In this document: positions 1 to 11,083 of the stretch, one piece after another
Layout: every line of letters begins with the position of its first letter
Position numbering within the stretch: position 1 is the stretch's first letter
Source of the DNA: Chondrus crispus
Lineage: Eukaryota; Rhodophyta; Florideophyceae; Gigartinales; Gigartinaceae
Length of the DNA: 64,000 nucleotides
NCBI RefSeq assembly: GCF_000350225.1
Contig: NW_005179176.1
Span: 1 to 64,000 of the forward strand
Direction of reading: 5' to 3'
The notes under the pieces: generated by a model
Databases searched by the model: none
The model's input: the letters and a program-made list of their open reading frames with translations, nothing else
Told to the model about the DNA's origin: nothing
Position numbers and translations under genes: made by a program

Positions 1-391
1 ACAAGACGTTACCTTCTACTCTAGCCTACGATATCCTTTGCGCTCAGGGGTCCCCTTTTTCTTTATCAATCTTCCTTTACTTCCCTATCCTAATTTACCT
101 TAATCTTGAGTTGGTCCCACCTTGTAGGATTGCGATCCGCAACGTGACGTCATTAGCCATCGGGATTCTGTGTTGGAACACCAGTGGTGCTTTTCTCAGC
201 GTTGGTTCCATCGGAATCTGGTTGCGACCGATCCGGTGTTGGTACTTTGCCATCGGGCAGTACGACGGTGTAGCGCTGCTACGTTTCTTCTTTCCCGACG
301 GGCTACGTTGCGACGTCCCCGTCGAAGACCTTATCAACGGTATAAGGTGCACAAGGCGCTCTTCGAGCATTGGATTTACGACCCATCGGGT
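1..391 (+). mobile_element. Fragment of an F-family gypsy LTR
   Basis: This stretch matches, base for base with scattered differences, the LTR at 14919-15857 (window base 1 corresponds to about 15199) and the minus-strand LTRs at 18903-19841 and 32889-37780. Similarity stops near 391, after the shared string GACCCATCGG. The LTR is truncated there against the gag of element A; its left part lies outside the window. No target-site duplication is visible. Confidence 0.85.
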
Positions 392-2782
392 TTGCGCCAC
401 GGGGTCCTCGGTGTGGTCGAGGTGCGGTTCCTCGACCACGTTGACGCCCGCGGGGGCCGTTTGACGCTGGTTTCGCCAAGCGGACGGCCCCTGGCGGTTG
501 AACGGGGATCCCGGGCGGAGGCCTTGCCGGATGCGTAGCTTCTGGTAGTTGGCCTCTCGTGCCTCCAGAAGCTTGGCCCGCAGGCCCGCATCGGCAACGA
601 CGGGGCACCCCTCTTGTCGGTGCGTGGTGTCCAGGCAGAACCGGCACGGTGGCGGTCCGGGAAATCTCCCGCCGGAGAACCGGACGCGTGGATCCTGCCC
701 TTGCCTCCCGTACGGTCCTGTGCGCACGTCGCCAGGGTTGGCGGGCGGAACCGGGGCGCCCGCCGTCGAGGCTGCCGGCGACGGATAGTAACTCGTCGGT
801 GGCGAGCTCATCGAGGTCGGCGTGGCGGTTTGGTCCGTCACGGCCAGGATTGCTTCTTCAGCAAATCCCCCGGCCGTCGGGATGTCGGATGCCGACCCAA
901 CCGACAGCACGGGCCTCGTCCTTGCGGTGCGGTCAAATCTTCTAGCCGCTCCGGACGGCTCTCGGTGCGCCATGGCGGACATCCCCTGTCGACGGGAGGC
1001 CCGATTGGTTTCCCCGATAGCTTGCGCGTATGGAGCCACGGATTGGTAATCCACATCCGGGTGCGTGGCGAGGTAATTACGGACCTGCGCGCACGTGGCG
1101 GGAAGTAACCCCTCGACGAATAGGGACTTCAACCGCCGGTCGGAGAACACCGTACCGCATCGGAGGGCCTTGTCCCAGAGGTGGTTACTGTAGACCTCCT
1201 CTGTCATGTTTGAACTCTGACGGAAGGAGGTCACGTCCCCAACCGCTTCGGAAATTACCTCGTCGGTAGCATAGGTGCGCAACAGAAAGTTGACCACCTG
1301 GGGGTATGTCCGGAGCAGCTCGCGCCGCTCCACGTCAACCGCCATGGTATTTCCATTGAGACGGGACTGGAGTAGGGCGTGAGCCTGACCAGTGAGGTAG
1401 AATTGGAAGCACCACACGGCGGCTCCCTCGGTGATCCCGTTGTGGTCGCACGCCATCTTGAGGCGTGCGAGGAATCCCAATACCGCAATCGGATCTTGAC
1501 CGCTGAACGTGTGGGACCTCATCTGCACGTCCAGTTTTTTCCGGTAACGGGTAATGTGTCGCGCTACTGTGGAGTCGTAGCGCGAGCTAAGCCGTTCCAG
1601 GCGGTAGGTCTTGTAGTTGACGGCCTTGGTAAACAGGTCATTGAGGGGCCTGATTACCGTGGGCCGTCGCTCGTCGCTCGTCGGGGCAGCCCGGCGGCGT
1701 CTGCTCGAGTGACGAGGCCCCTCGTCCGACTCGGTGTGGTAGTCTTCCGAGTCGGACGGGTCGTGCCGGTGCCGGTCTCGGCTTCTATCGCGGCGTGCCC
1801 TGTGGCTCCGCCTGCGAGAGTCTTCCGAACCGGATGGGTCATCATCGGAGGGGTATCCTCCCCCTCCGGCATCGCGGTATCGCCCGTGGCGTGCCTCGCG
1901 GTTATCGCGGTATCGCCAGCGGCGTTCCTCGCGGTCTTCATCCGTCCTGTGACGGGGGTCTTCTGCGTCGGAATACCGGGTGTATTCCGCTTCGGTCCTG
2001 TGCGTGCCGGGTGCACGTCTTCTGCTCAACCGGTACGGGTCCCGATTCTCTGTCTCGGGGAGCCCCAGGCGGTTGTCTGTCCCGCGGGGGTCGCCCGTAC
2101 CGGCGAGTATGGGGAGGACATTTTCTGTGGTCCTCCCTGTAGCACCGTGAACGGTTGGGAGATAGATGGCTCTGCCCTCCGGGTGAGGGTCCATCCTATC
2201 AATCCCGGGTACGGCGCCGATCGGATCAGCGATATTAAAGCTTGAGCCCGGAACGGTTTCACGGCGCGGCGCCGGCGGCGGTACCGCGCCTCCCGTTTCG
2301 GTAAATGTCGTGGCCAGACGGATGGCCACGGCGGAGCTAATAGCTCCCTTTAGAGCCAACGCGGTCGGAGATTCGTCCTCCTCCGCGGCGAGCGCTGCCA
2401 CCACCTCGTCGCGTACGAGGGGGGCGATCTTCTCGTCCAGCAGGGCGCGGAGCGCGGTGTCCGCATGCTCCGCCACCAGTCTTGGTGCCGTTCGGTCGAG
2501 GCAAACCTGGACGACCTGAGGTAGTTCCTCAGCGAGGAAATCCTCCATCCAGGTTTGTAGTCGCGGGAGTAACGCGTCGTACAGTACTTGTACGCGGTTC
2601 CCCCCACCAGCCGGTAGCCCGGCGGTGGTGTCCGAAACGGAAGGGGTCTTCTGGCCCCTGGTAGACGGCGGGCGTAGCAGGGCTTCCGGATTGTCGATCC
2701 GGGGGCGCTGTGCGCCTCTGCCACTCCGGGTACTTGCTCGCCCGGAGGCGGTATCTTCTCCGGCGGAATCCGCACGGTTCAT
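95..2782 (-). pseudogene. gag: Ty3/gypsy Gag (element A), C-terminus replaced by LTR read-through
   Basis: This would be the capsid/nucleocapsid polyprotein of an LTR retrotransposon. It starts at ATG 2782. Residues 1-400 are low complexity and rich in Arg, Ser and Asp (an RS-like stretch around 300-390). A capsid core lies around 420-620 (TFSGQD followed by VLGFLARLK, then a segment FLLRTYATDE that is closely mirrored in the Gag of element F). A CCHC zinc knuckle, C-x2-C-x4-H-x4-C (CRFCLDTTHRQEGC), lies near residue 715 (about 600-645). The last roughly 100 codons, from 391 to 95, are translated from the antisense strand of a foreign LTR and are not Gag, so the reading frame is open only by chance there. 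No pol of this element remains. Confidence 0.8.
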
Positions 2783-2878
2783 CGTCGATGATCACTGGCG
2801 ATCGACGCGGTGATTTTCGACCTCTTTCAATCCGATCGGTAGTTGCTCGCGCTGGCGATCCAGTGCGGGCTCAACCTC

Positions 2879-3435
2879 TGTAGTTATACCCTCCACAAGA
2901 GTACCAAAATGTGGTATAACTACCTTCGTCCCGACCACTCGGAACGAGGGGGGTTAGAGGTAAGGGAGCGCGCGCCGCTGGGTAACCCACGCGAGCGCAA
3001 ACCGTACGGAAGGACTCGAAAAGAGGGAAGGCTCACGTGGCCGGTGACGCGCAGCCGGTCGGTGGTGTTAGATCCGGACGGCCGGTCACGGGTTAGAAGC
3101 CTGAGACTTAGAGGTAAAACCGGACGGAGTTAGCAAAAAGCCGTAAAGGGAAGGGAGGCGAGTCTGCCCCCGTTTACTGGAACGGGGCAGGTGCCCCTGG
3201 TCTTAACCCCTCAGTGGGACGCCAGGACACCTGTCCCGCTACAGTAGCTGTTACATACTGTATACCAGCTACTGTACTAAATTGGCTAATTTGTGCCATT
3301 AACCACTAATTGCTAATTACTTACCGGATGGTCGCACACGTGTGCCCGTGGCCACGGCCGGCGCCAACGGTTGTGTCACGTGTACGCCGTGGAGGTACTA
3401 CTGTGCTCGCAGCGGGCGCGTGCACGATTACTACA
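2879..3435 (-). mobile_element. Probable 5' LTR of element A
   Basis: Read on the minus strand the segment would start TGTAGTAATC and end GTATAACTACA, an imperfect inverted TG...CA pair, and it sits just upstream of the gag ATG. It is rich in CTACAGTA-type words, as is the LTR at 10374-11043. Boundaries are inferred from one copy only. An 11-bp perfect inverted repeat (GTAGTTATACC at 2880-2890, GGTATAACTAC at 2913-2923) lies at its inner end, which makes the exact end uncertain. Confidence 0.4.
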
Positions 3436-4892
3436 GTAGTAACCGCCCGTCTCGGGGGTTCTCATTTCCCACCGGGGGTCGCGGTGTGGAGTTGTACCAC
3501 AACCACCAAGGGGTGCTCAAGCGGAGACACCCCTTCGACCCTGATATCGTCCAGGTCGTGGTACCTCGTACGCTCCGCGCCAGGCTCCTTCGCCTGTGCC
3601 ACAACCCGGCCATCGCGGGGCACCCGGGCCAGAACCGTATGTACTACGCACTTCGACGCGAGTACTACTGGCCCCACCTGGCTGCAGACGTCGCAGCCAC
3701 GGTGCGAGGGTGTCGAACCTGCGCGATGAACCGGGTGAAGCTGAGGATACATCTCAACCGATTGAGATTGTTTCCAGCTACGAGGCCCCTCGAGAGCCTC
3801 GCGATCGACATCTTGGGGCCGCTACCCAAGACGAAGACAGGAAAACGGTTCCTGCTCGTGATTACGGACCGCTTCAGTAAGCTAACGCAAGTCGTTGCAC
3901 TCCGCACGATAACAGCGCACACAGTCGCAGTTGCGTTCTGCGACTCGTGGGTGTTCAAGTATGGCGTCCCTCGCACGTTGCTTTCGGACAACGGCCCTCA
4001 GTTTAATGCCAAGTTCTTCCACAGCACGTGCCGCGTTCTGGGGATAACGAATTTGTACACTTCGGCGTACCATCCCCAGACGAACGGGCAAGTCGAGCGT
4101 TATAACCGAACAATCGCCTCGATGCTGCGGAACTACGTGGGTGAACACCAGGACGACTGGGATGTGTACGTGGGGCCGCTTACGTATGCGTACAACTCCC
4201 ACGTACATCGCACCACACGCACCACGCCGTTTGAGCTCGTGCCCAGCAGGCCACCGCCGGAGTTCTCTCTCCGACGGGCGGACGGCGACGCGCCCCCTTC
4301 CGATAGGGGGAACCAACGTGCCGAGTTCCTCAAGACCTTGGATTCGACTATCCAGAAGGCCTACGGGAGCCTGCGTCGCACGCAGGCTCGCTACAAGCGC
4401 GACTTCGATAAGCGCATACGACGTATTAATTCCCGCCTCCGTCCCCGAGAATACGTATATCTCAACCCCACCGATGGGGCTAAGACATCAAACAAGCTTG
4501 TTTCGCCCGCTGTCGGACCCTACCGCGTGCTCGCCAATGACCGCCGAACCATCACGATCGATCGTGATGGGGTCACCGAGCGAGTCTCCGCCGACCGCTG
4601 CGTGTACGCGCCGTCTCAGATAGACGCGCCACGAGCAAGTACGACGACCCCGCGGGACCTCGCCGATAAGGTCACCGCGGGAACGCAGTATGCCGTCGAA
4701 CGGCTACTGAGACATCGAGTCATGGAAGACGGAACTACGGAGTTCCTCATCAAGTGGGCGGATTACGACGCGCCCACTTGGACTGCGCGAACTCACGTCC
4801 CGGAGGAGTTGGTGTCTCGTTACGCCCAACGCCTCCGGAGACGAACCGGCAGAGATCTCACCCAAACCGTGAACGCGGACGTTCACGCTTAA
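3342..4892 (+). pseudogene. pol: Chromovirus integrase with chromodomain, 5'-truncated pol (element B)
   Basis: This is the C-terminal part of a Ty3/gypsy Pol; protease, RT and RNase H are missing. The open frame starts at a GTG; real homology to the Pol of element F begins near residue 48 (about 3484). The zinc-binding H2C2 domain is at H87, H94, C124 and C127. The rve catalytic triad is D156 (AIDILG), D216 (LLSDNGPQF) and E252 (GQVERYNR). A chromodomain spans about 450-500 (YAVERLLRHR, then FLIKWADYD). The frame ends at 4892 directly against a long guanine tract. The 5' break at about 3436-3480 abuts the LTR of element A, so A probably inserted into or recombined with B. Confidence 0.85.
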
Positions 4893-4902
4893 GGGGGGGG
4901 GG
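4891..4902 (+). other. Purine tract directly after the integrase stop
   Basis: AAGGGGGGGGGG follows the TAA. It looks like a polypurine tract, but no TG-starting LTR follows here. The same 45-bp context recurs at 10324-10370, where an LTR does follow. Confidence 0.5.
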
Positions 4903-7617
4903 CCCTCAACCGCTCCTTCGCGGATTAACCCCAGCCTGCACGAACAGACTAAAAAGGGGAACCGAAGGAGGACGGTGGACCCTATCGGAGGGTCACAGCC
5001 GGGGACGTGTTCAAGTCAAGGCATCTTGACTTCTCGTACGTCAAGGACGCGAGACATAAGAACAGGACAGTACGAACTGCCTGAAATCACGAGAGCCCCT
5101 CGGTGGGCGGAGCTAGGGACCAGAATGCCCATCGCTTGCGTCTCGGAATATCCGAGAAGGTGGAGGCTCACGGTGAGCCATCAATCAGCATCCGAGTTAT
5201 ACAGCCCGGCAGAAGACCGGATCATGACCCTCCCAGTGTGGGTCGTGCGCGAGAAGACGCACGAAACGCGCAGGCGGACGCCCAGGCGAGGGGAGCGGCG
5301 TCAGGAGAACGCGCGCTAGGGCCGTTCAATAAGAGCGAGGAAGCGAGAGCAACTCAGTCGGAGGGGCACCAATATGTGCGCACGGACGAGAGACATTTCA
5401 AAACCGCCGCCGAGACATGCCCCGTAATGATACGGGGAGATGAGAACGTTACACGTGAGCGGCGCCAGATGCGCGCCATGCACCAACACCGATCGCGTCA
5501 TCACCAAATCACTGCCGCCACAGTACCCCGAAAATAACGGAAAAATTAAGGGGGGGATAAATTACACCGGCACGTGCACCGCGTCCTGGGGCACTGTACG
5601 CCATACGAAAAGCAAGAAGAAGGCGGACGGCGCTGAGCTAGGATACAACAGGTACCACCTGCAGGTACACACGTCCGCCCCCTGACCGAGCAGGGAAGCA
5701 CGCGCGAGGTTGAATCCCACGCTCGCATCGAGCGGGTGCCTCGAAAGACTGACGTGCGGCGAGCCGCCAGACTGGTTCTTTTGCCTCTAACCTTCCTAGC
5801 GCGCACTGCCGACCGAGCACAGGTCGAGCTTCGAACCCGAGCCGTGCCCCCTCGACCAACGGGGGAGCGGCGGACTACTGTTGAGGAGAAGACGAGCGCG
5901 GGGGGGAGGGCTTCCGCGCACTCGAACATCCGCCACCAACGGCGAACGGCGCTGGAAGACGCCTCCCCCAGGGGACCCTACGTCACTAACCTCTCATCTC
6001 TGTGCGGATCGCGAACCGCGGTTGCCAACAGGCGGCCTATGGCCAAAAGGAGGGACGGGTACCGACGACGAACACCCGGCGAACCCGCAACCCCAACTAC
6101 GACGCTCAGAGAGGAGCAGACTAAGACGCTTACCCTGGCCTCGGCACAGCAAGAAGACGCCGCCCCCGCAGAAGAGGGAAGAAACGCAAGAAAGCGGCGC
6201 CAGCGCACAGCGACGGCGAGAAGAATAACCTGCGCGACCGTACCCCGCGAGTCAGTTGGCTAGCGACGCCACTGCGACGAGCAGAAACGTCAGGCCCTCG
6301 CCTTGCCGCTAGCCGTGAATTTGAGAACCGGAGCGCGGGTCGCGAACGTCAACGCGGTTGGCATGCTCAGATGCAGGATAGATGTATGTGCTGCTGGAAA
6401 GCAAGGACGCTGAGAACCTGACGGTGGGCTTGCGTCAGGAGACCATCGTGGGGAAGCGCGTGGTGACGACGAGGACGACGCCTCTTCTCGTGCATCATTC
6501 TGAGTGTTCCTGCCTTACACTCTCCTTCGGCAACCCATCACTAGCTTCACCACGCGGACCAGCTCGCTACAAAAACGCTGTCGAAGAGCTGTGGCGGAAC
6601 ACGGTACAGCAAGGACATACGGAGCGTTCGAGGGAGGGCCATTCCCCGACTTCTGGCTCTTTCTACCTATCATCTTATACGCCGTAGCCGAGGGATGGGA
6701 ACCGTTGACTTCGGTGCCGGAGCGGGGGAACCTATCCGCACGCGCATGCTAGAAGGACGGCTTCGGCCACGCGGCCACGCTCCGCCGCCCAGCTGCACGG
6801 CGTGGCACCCCCCCCCTCTACTCGCCTCCCACTCGGGAAAGGCACCGACTGCGCGCAAAGGGAGGGGGGCGAGGAGGAGAAGTAACTGCGCTCCGCACAC
6901 ACCTCACGTTGGGCAGAAGGAGTCGGGGATCGACCGGCCAATGGGACATCGTTAAATTGGGTACCTCAGAAATCGCCCATGTGCGCTCCTCAACTGCGTA
7001 AGAGCAGACCGACCAATGGGAGCTCGTTAATTCCGCTCGGGCTTGACCACCCTCACGTCCGAGCTCCCTGAGTCTCTCGGTCTCTGCGCCCCTACTTCAG
7101 ACACGCCGTGCCCTTTGGGACCGAACGAAGAGGTCGCCGGCAGGCGGAGGACGGAGAGGGAGGCGGACAGAGAAAGGGAGGCCACGCGAAACGGCGCAGT
7201 ACGCTCGACCGTCGACGTTGCCGCCGCGCACGCGGCCAAAGACGCCTTACGAGACAGGGTACATCACGCAGCGCCCTCACGTCGTACGAGGGTGACGCGT
7301 AGAAGCCGAGGAGGGGAAGTGCCGGAGACGGGGCTCTAACCACCGTACGCTGCAGCTCATCTAATCCACGAGAGAGCAAGGCGACCGGTTGCCCCCTCAG
7401 CGACTCCCGTGTGTACGTCGCTAGCTTATACGGACGAGGGGACCGCGTTGAGCACAGCCCATCGGGGAGGGTCGTGCTACAAGCAAGGCCGCGGTGTAGG
7501 CCAATGGGAGAAATCGATAACGCACGTCGGGGAGCAAAAGACAAGAAAATGCCTTAGGGGCTTTTACCAGAGGGAGCTGTCCAGGGGTGCCGCGTAATCG
7601 TCGGTAGACCCGAGCGT
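4893..7617. other. Pol-to-LTR spacer of element B, no recognised gene
   Basis: GC-rich sequence with no ORF I recognise; the small open frames on both strands look like chance. It contains a second purine tract AAAAATTAAGGGGGGG (5541-5557). It lies between the integrase end and the stop of the antisense ORF, as the 4.1-kb spacer of element F does. Confidence 0.5.
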
Positions 7618-10314
7618 TCAACGGATCGTACCGTTCGAGGGGGCCGACGAACCGGAAGCACGCCCCGTCGGAGGACAATAGCTGGGGTGCGAAGGCACGT
7701 CCGCCTCCGTCTCGTGAAGCGGTGGAAGGGCGACTACGCCATGCGTTGTCCACCCGCGAGCTGCGTTGACCGAATTCGCGGGTTCGTCGGCCATCGAAGA
7801 GCCGAGCTCGCGACTCTGGTAAGGGTCTCGAAGGCCCTGACGTGGCACCGGGCCAGGAAGGCTCACGGCCGACGGGGCGGCGCGTTCGGCCCTGAGGGCG
7901 TCCCGCTCGCCGCGGTATCTATCGCGATCGGATGTCGCGCGCCGGAGACCACTTGCCTGTAGGGAGGACGACTCTCGTAGAACCTTCAGCTCATCCTGAG
8001 AGCCGCGGAGCTGCTCCGCGAGGGAGTCACGCTCGGCGGCAAACGCCTGTCGTTCCGCCCCGAGACGGCGCGCTTCGCTGCTACGTTCGACATACCAGCT
8101 CGTGAGGGTACGGAGTAGTCCCTCTACAGTCCAAGTCCTATCGAACAGACTCCCCAGGGCGCGAGACAACCCGGGGATTGCGGTGAGCTCGTCGCGAGCT
8201 AGGTCAAGGGTCAACGCGGTGTTCCGTTGGGCACCGAGGCAACCGACGGAGCCAAGGGAAGGCAGAGGGGGCAACGGGAACCCCGACGCAGTATCGTGAC
8301 CCGCCTTGGGAAGCACCGACGGCACGCGCACCCTGGCCAACGCGATTGCAGGAAGCTCGCCGTCCAGGTCACGATACCGCTTCCCACGCGCCTCGCGCAC
8401 CGTAGACCCGACGCCTCCCTTGCTTCGGGACGGGCCTGAGGTGGGGACGCTTGGACGGGCCACGAAGGAGTCGCTCCGATGGTCATACGCGAGAAAGAGG
8501 CTCCGAGTCCCTGTGGTGTAGTCCGTCCAAGGACGACGATTACGTTCGGGCACCGCACCGGCGCAGTGCATCAGGTCTAGTACAGAGGAGTACGACCAGG
8601 CCACACACGGTGAGCCACGCTCGAGAGGATGCATGGCAACGTCCGGAAGGGATAGCGCCACTCGCCCAAGGAAGGAGAGTACCCCCACGGGTTGCACGAA
8701 AGCACGCCCGTGGAGAGAGACCTCATTCATGAAGGCGTTACCGAGACACCACGCCCATTCTCGCTCTACGTTGTACGCGAGGTAATCGAAAACCGGGTGC
8801 TTCGGGTCACCGCAGGCGAAGCCGAAGTGATTCAAGATGTAGGGGAGTAACGGGTGAACTCCCAACGAGGGGAGCGACTCCCCTACGACCGGCGGAAGCT
8901 CAGGGAAATCGCTTCTCGACAAGCCCGGGGAGAACGAGGCGGACGGAAACACGCGCCCGTCCTCTTCTCCGCGGTGCCGGTAAGTCGCCCAATCGTTGGG
9001 CGCCAGGGCAATGTAGTGAATCCGCATGAGGGAACATGCGGACTTCTGGAGGGCCGCTCGCGCCTTAGAGCAAGTGCGCGGACGGGGGCCGACGTAGAGC
9101 CCGGTGACCTCCGGGAGAATGAAGCGAGGGGGACCACGGGGGCCCCGTTGGAAGAGGTACGCCGACATCTGGTCGACATACTCGACCCCTTCCACGCAAA
9201 AAGCGAAAGTCCTATCACTAGGAATCTCGTCGGGTAGTTGGTAAGGAGCGCCACCGCCCTCGGTGAGGAGGCGACCCAGCGCCAAGGAGGCCTCTTCGGT
9301 CAGCCCTCCTTCGTATATGGACCGAATTCGTAGAAGGTCAGGACATAGGGACTCCCTTGACAGCAGCTCGCCCACGGTGACGCTCGCCCGCGCATGGCGT
9401 CGCCACACGTATGTCAAGCGACCGAGCGGTAGCGGGATTGACCGCTCCAAGGGCACCCCCAGCCACCTCGTGGAGGTGTTGGACGCCTCCCTCTCTCCGA
9501 CCTCGTCGAGGCAGGGGGCAGCGCGCGGCGCACCGGGATGCCGGCAGCCGCCAAAGGCCCCCTGCGAGCCCTCCCCGGGGTGGTACGGGCCACCGCGGGG
9601 CCCCGTCACGAGATCTCCACTGGATGGGCCGACCGCGTTGTCAACACACTCAGGTCGAAGCGGCACCGAGGCCCCAGTCACCGGACGAGCATCTGGCGGC
9701 GGGATGATGGAAGGCGGGGGGCATAACTCGTCGGACACGGTAGAGGCGCGACCCCCCCGGGACTTCCGGAAAGGACGCGGAGGCCACCATGGCGAGGGAG
9801 CCGACGAATCGGCACCGGCGGAAGGTAGCCCGGATGCACCTCCCTCCTCGACGGAGGTGGGGTCCTCAGTGGTCAAGGGACAGACAACCGGCGTGTCCGA
9901 TCCACTGCCAGGCAGGGGCAGAGGGAGCGGGGGACCGCCCCGAGAAGGGATGAGGGACGACATAGGGAGACACGGGACGCGCGAACCGAGTACGCGACCG
10001 ACAGAGTTGACGAGCCCGTGAGGAAGGACGGGAGAGGGAGCCGACCGAGCTGAGGCCGGATGAACGAGGACGGACTCCCACGACGGGGGTAGTAGGGTGA
10101 TGTCGAGAACCAGCCCGGAGGGCACGCGCAGGATCGCGCGCCGGAAAGGGGGCAGGGGTGACGGAGTGACGACGAATTCGTCGTCCCCAGAAGGGGAGGG
10201 GGAATGACCTGCGCGCTCGTAGGGAGGTGCGAGACGGAGTACGGAGGATAGCGAGCAGGGAGCAGAGTCGACAGGGAGGGCGGAATCGACCGCATAGATG
10301 GCGTGGCCGGACAT
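7618..10314 (-). CDS. Long antisense ORF of element B (898 codons), unknown protein
   Basis: I do not recognise this protein. The frame is open further to 10419, but its first ATG is at 10314 (MSGHAIYAVD), about 60 bp inside the LTR that starts at 10374; the stop is at 7618. What can be seen: a Pro/Ser/Gly-rich N-terminal third; a more ordinary, aromatic-containing middle region (including SLGVHPLLPYILNH and VEREWAWCLG); and a C-terminal coiled coil at about 745-812 with many AER/RDxLxxE heptads (GAERQAFAAERDSL). A short Pro/Ser-rich tail follows. There is no signal peptide, membrane helix or zinc knuckle. It runs opposite to the integrase of B, between pol and the 3' LTR, the same position and orientation as the 643-codon ORF in element F. 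An uninterrupted 2.7-kb frame in a truncated element argues for coding selection, although high GC favours chance open frames. Confidence 0.6.
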   Translation of the reverse strand: MSGHAIYAVDSALPVDSAPCSLSSVLRLAPPYERAGHSPSPSGDDEFVVTPSPLPPFRRAILRVPSGLVLDITLLPPSWESVLVHPASARSAPSPVLPHGLVNSVGRVLGSRVPCLPMSSLIPSRGGPPLPLPLPGSGSDTPVVCPLTTEDPTSVEEGGASGLPSAGADSSAPSPWWPPRPFRKSRGGRASTVSDELCPPPSIIPPPDARPVTGASVPLRPECVDNAVGPSSGDLVTGPRGGPYHPGEGSQGAFGGCRHPGAPRAAPCLDEVGEREASNTSTRWLGVPLERSIPLPLGRLTYVWRRHARASVTVGELLSRESLCPDLLRIRSIYEGGLTEEASLALGRLLTEGGGAPYQLPDEIPSDRTFAFCVEGVEYVDQMSAYLFQRGPRGPPRFILPEVTGLYVGPRPRTCSKARAALQKSACSLMRIHYIALAPNDWATYRHRGEEDGRVFPSASFSPGLSRSDFPELPPVVGESLPSLGVHPLLPYILNHFGFACGDPKHPVFDYLAYNVEREWAWCLGNAFMNEVSLHGRAFVQPVGVLSFLGRVALSLPDVAMHPLERGSPCVAWSYSSVLDLMHCAGAVPERNRRPWTDYTTGTRSLFLAYDHRSDSFVARPSVPTSGPSRSKGGVGSTVREARGKRYRDLDGELPAIALARVRVPSVLPKAGHDTASGFPLPPLPSLGSVGCLGAQRNTALTLDLARDELTAIPGLSRALGSLFDRTWTVEGLLRTLTSWYVERSSEARRLGAERQAFAAERDSLAEQLRGSQDELKVLRESSSLQASGLRRATSDRDRYRGERDALRAERAAPSAVSLPGPVPRQGLRDPYQSRELGSSMADEPANSVNAARGWTTHGVVALPPLHETEADVPSHPSYCPPTGRASGSSAPSNGTIR

Positions 10315-10323
10315 GTTGTCCCC

Positions 10324-10370
10324 TCTCTCCAAGCACCCGTGGACGCGGACGTCCCCGCTTAAGGGGGGGG
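10324..10370 (+). repeat. Second copy of the pol-end plus polypurine tract (element B)
   Basis: About 45 bp resemble 4856-4902: both contain GACGCGGACGT or AACGCGGACGT, then CGCTTAAGGGGGGG. In frame the copies read VDADVPA-stop and VNADVHA-stop. This copy is followed by CCG and then the LTR start at 10374, so it is the functional-looking polypurine tract. Confidence 0.65.
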
Positions 10371-10373
10371 CCG

Positions 10374-11043
10374 TGTAGTATAACCCCCCCCCCTGGGGCT
10401 TTATTTTAGATTGGATCAACTCAGAACCGGATCGGTTACTGTAGGGCTCGATGCTCTACAGTACCACCACGTGTATCCCCGAGTACAGGGGACGCACGTG
10501 TACACGTGTACGCGCGGGACCGAAGAACGCGCACACACGTGTACTGTCAGCCCCGATGGCTGACAGTATTACAGTGTCGACCGACCGCTACAGTACGTCG
10601 CTACAGTACATCGGTACTGTACTATTATGATAGGTTATTATGTACATTAAATATGGAGCGGACCGGCGGCGGTGGAGGAGGACAAGCACGGACTTGTCAC
10701 CCACCGACCGTCAAGGTCCGACTTCCCGCTTATTCTAAGGTAGCGTTCGCTAACTACCTTAGAGCGGCACCGAGCGCGGGTTGAGGACGCACGCGGTACG
10801 CCCACGAGCCGGCTCCGCCTCCGCCCGTCGGTACTGGATCGTTACCCAGTACCGCGCCGGGGCGTCGAGGCGTCGAACCGCTCGCGCGTACCGGCGTCCT
10901 CCCCGTTCCCGCTCTACCACGCTACCCGGGCCCGCCGCCCGGTGCCGTTAGCTGGTGTCCCGCTTCACCCCCGTCTTCCCGATCGGACGGGGTCTTGGTC
11001 GAACTGTGCATACACCCCTATCGCTGGGGGTGTTTATGCTACA
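10374..11043 (+). mobile_element. 3' LTR of element B
   Basis: It starts TGTAGTATAACCCCC and ends GGGGGTGTTTATGCTACA, an imperfect terminal inverted pair, immediately downstream of a polypurine tract. The body is rich in CTACAGTA and ACACGTGTAC words. The 5' LTR is not in the window, so the right end rests on the inverted ends alone. Confidence 0.6.
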
Positions 11044-11083
11044 ATTCTCACCCCCCTACGTTTCCTTTCCGAACTACTAGGAG

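Noticed and set aside
1379-2245. 288-codon plus-strand ORF
   Set aside because: It is a shadow on the opposite strand of the Arg/Ser-rich part of the gag of element A.
5103-6263. Several 100-175 codon frames in the spacer of element B
   Set aside because: Overlapping frames on both strands, Arg/Thr-rich, without domains; expected in GC-rich DNA.
9263-10021. 252-codon plus-strand ORF opposite the antisense gene of B
   Set aside because: GC-rich shadow frame with no features. It could in principle be the true coding strand, but it is much shorter than the 898-codon frame.
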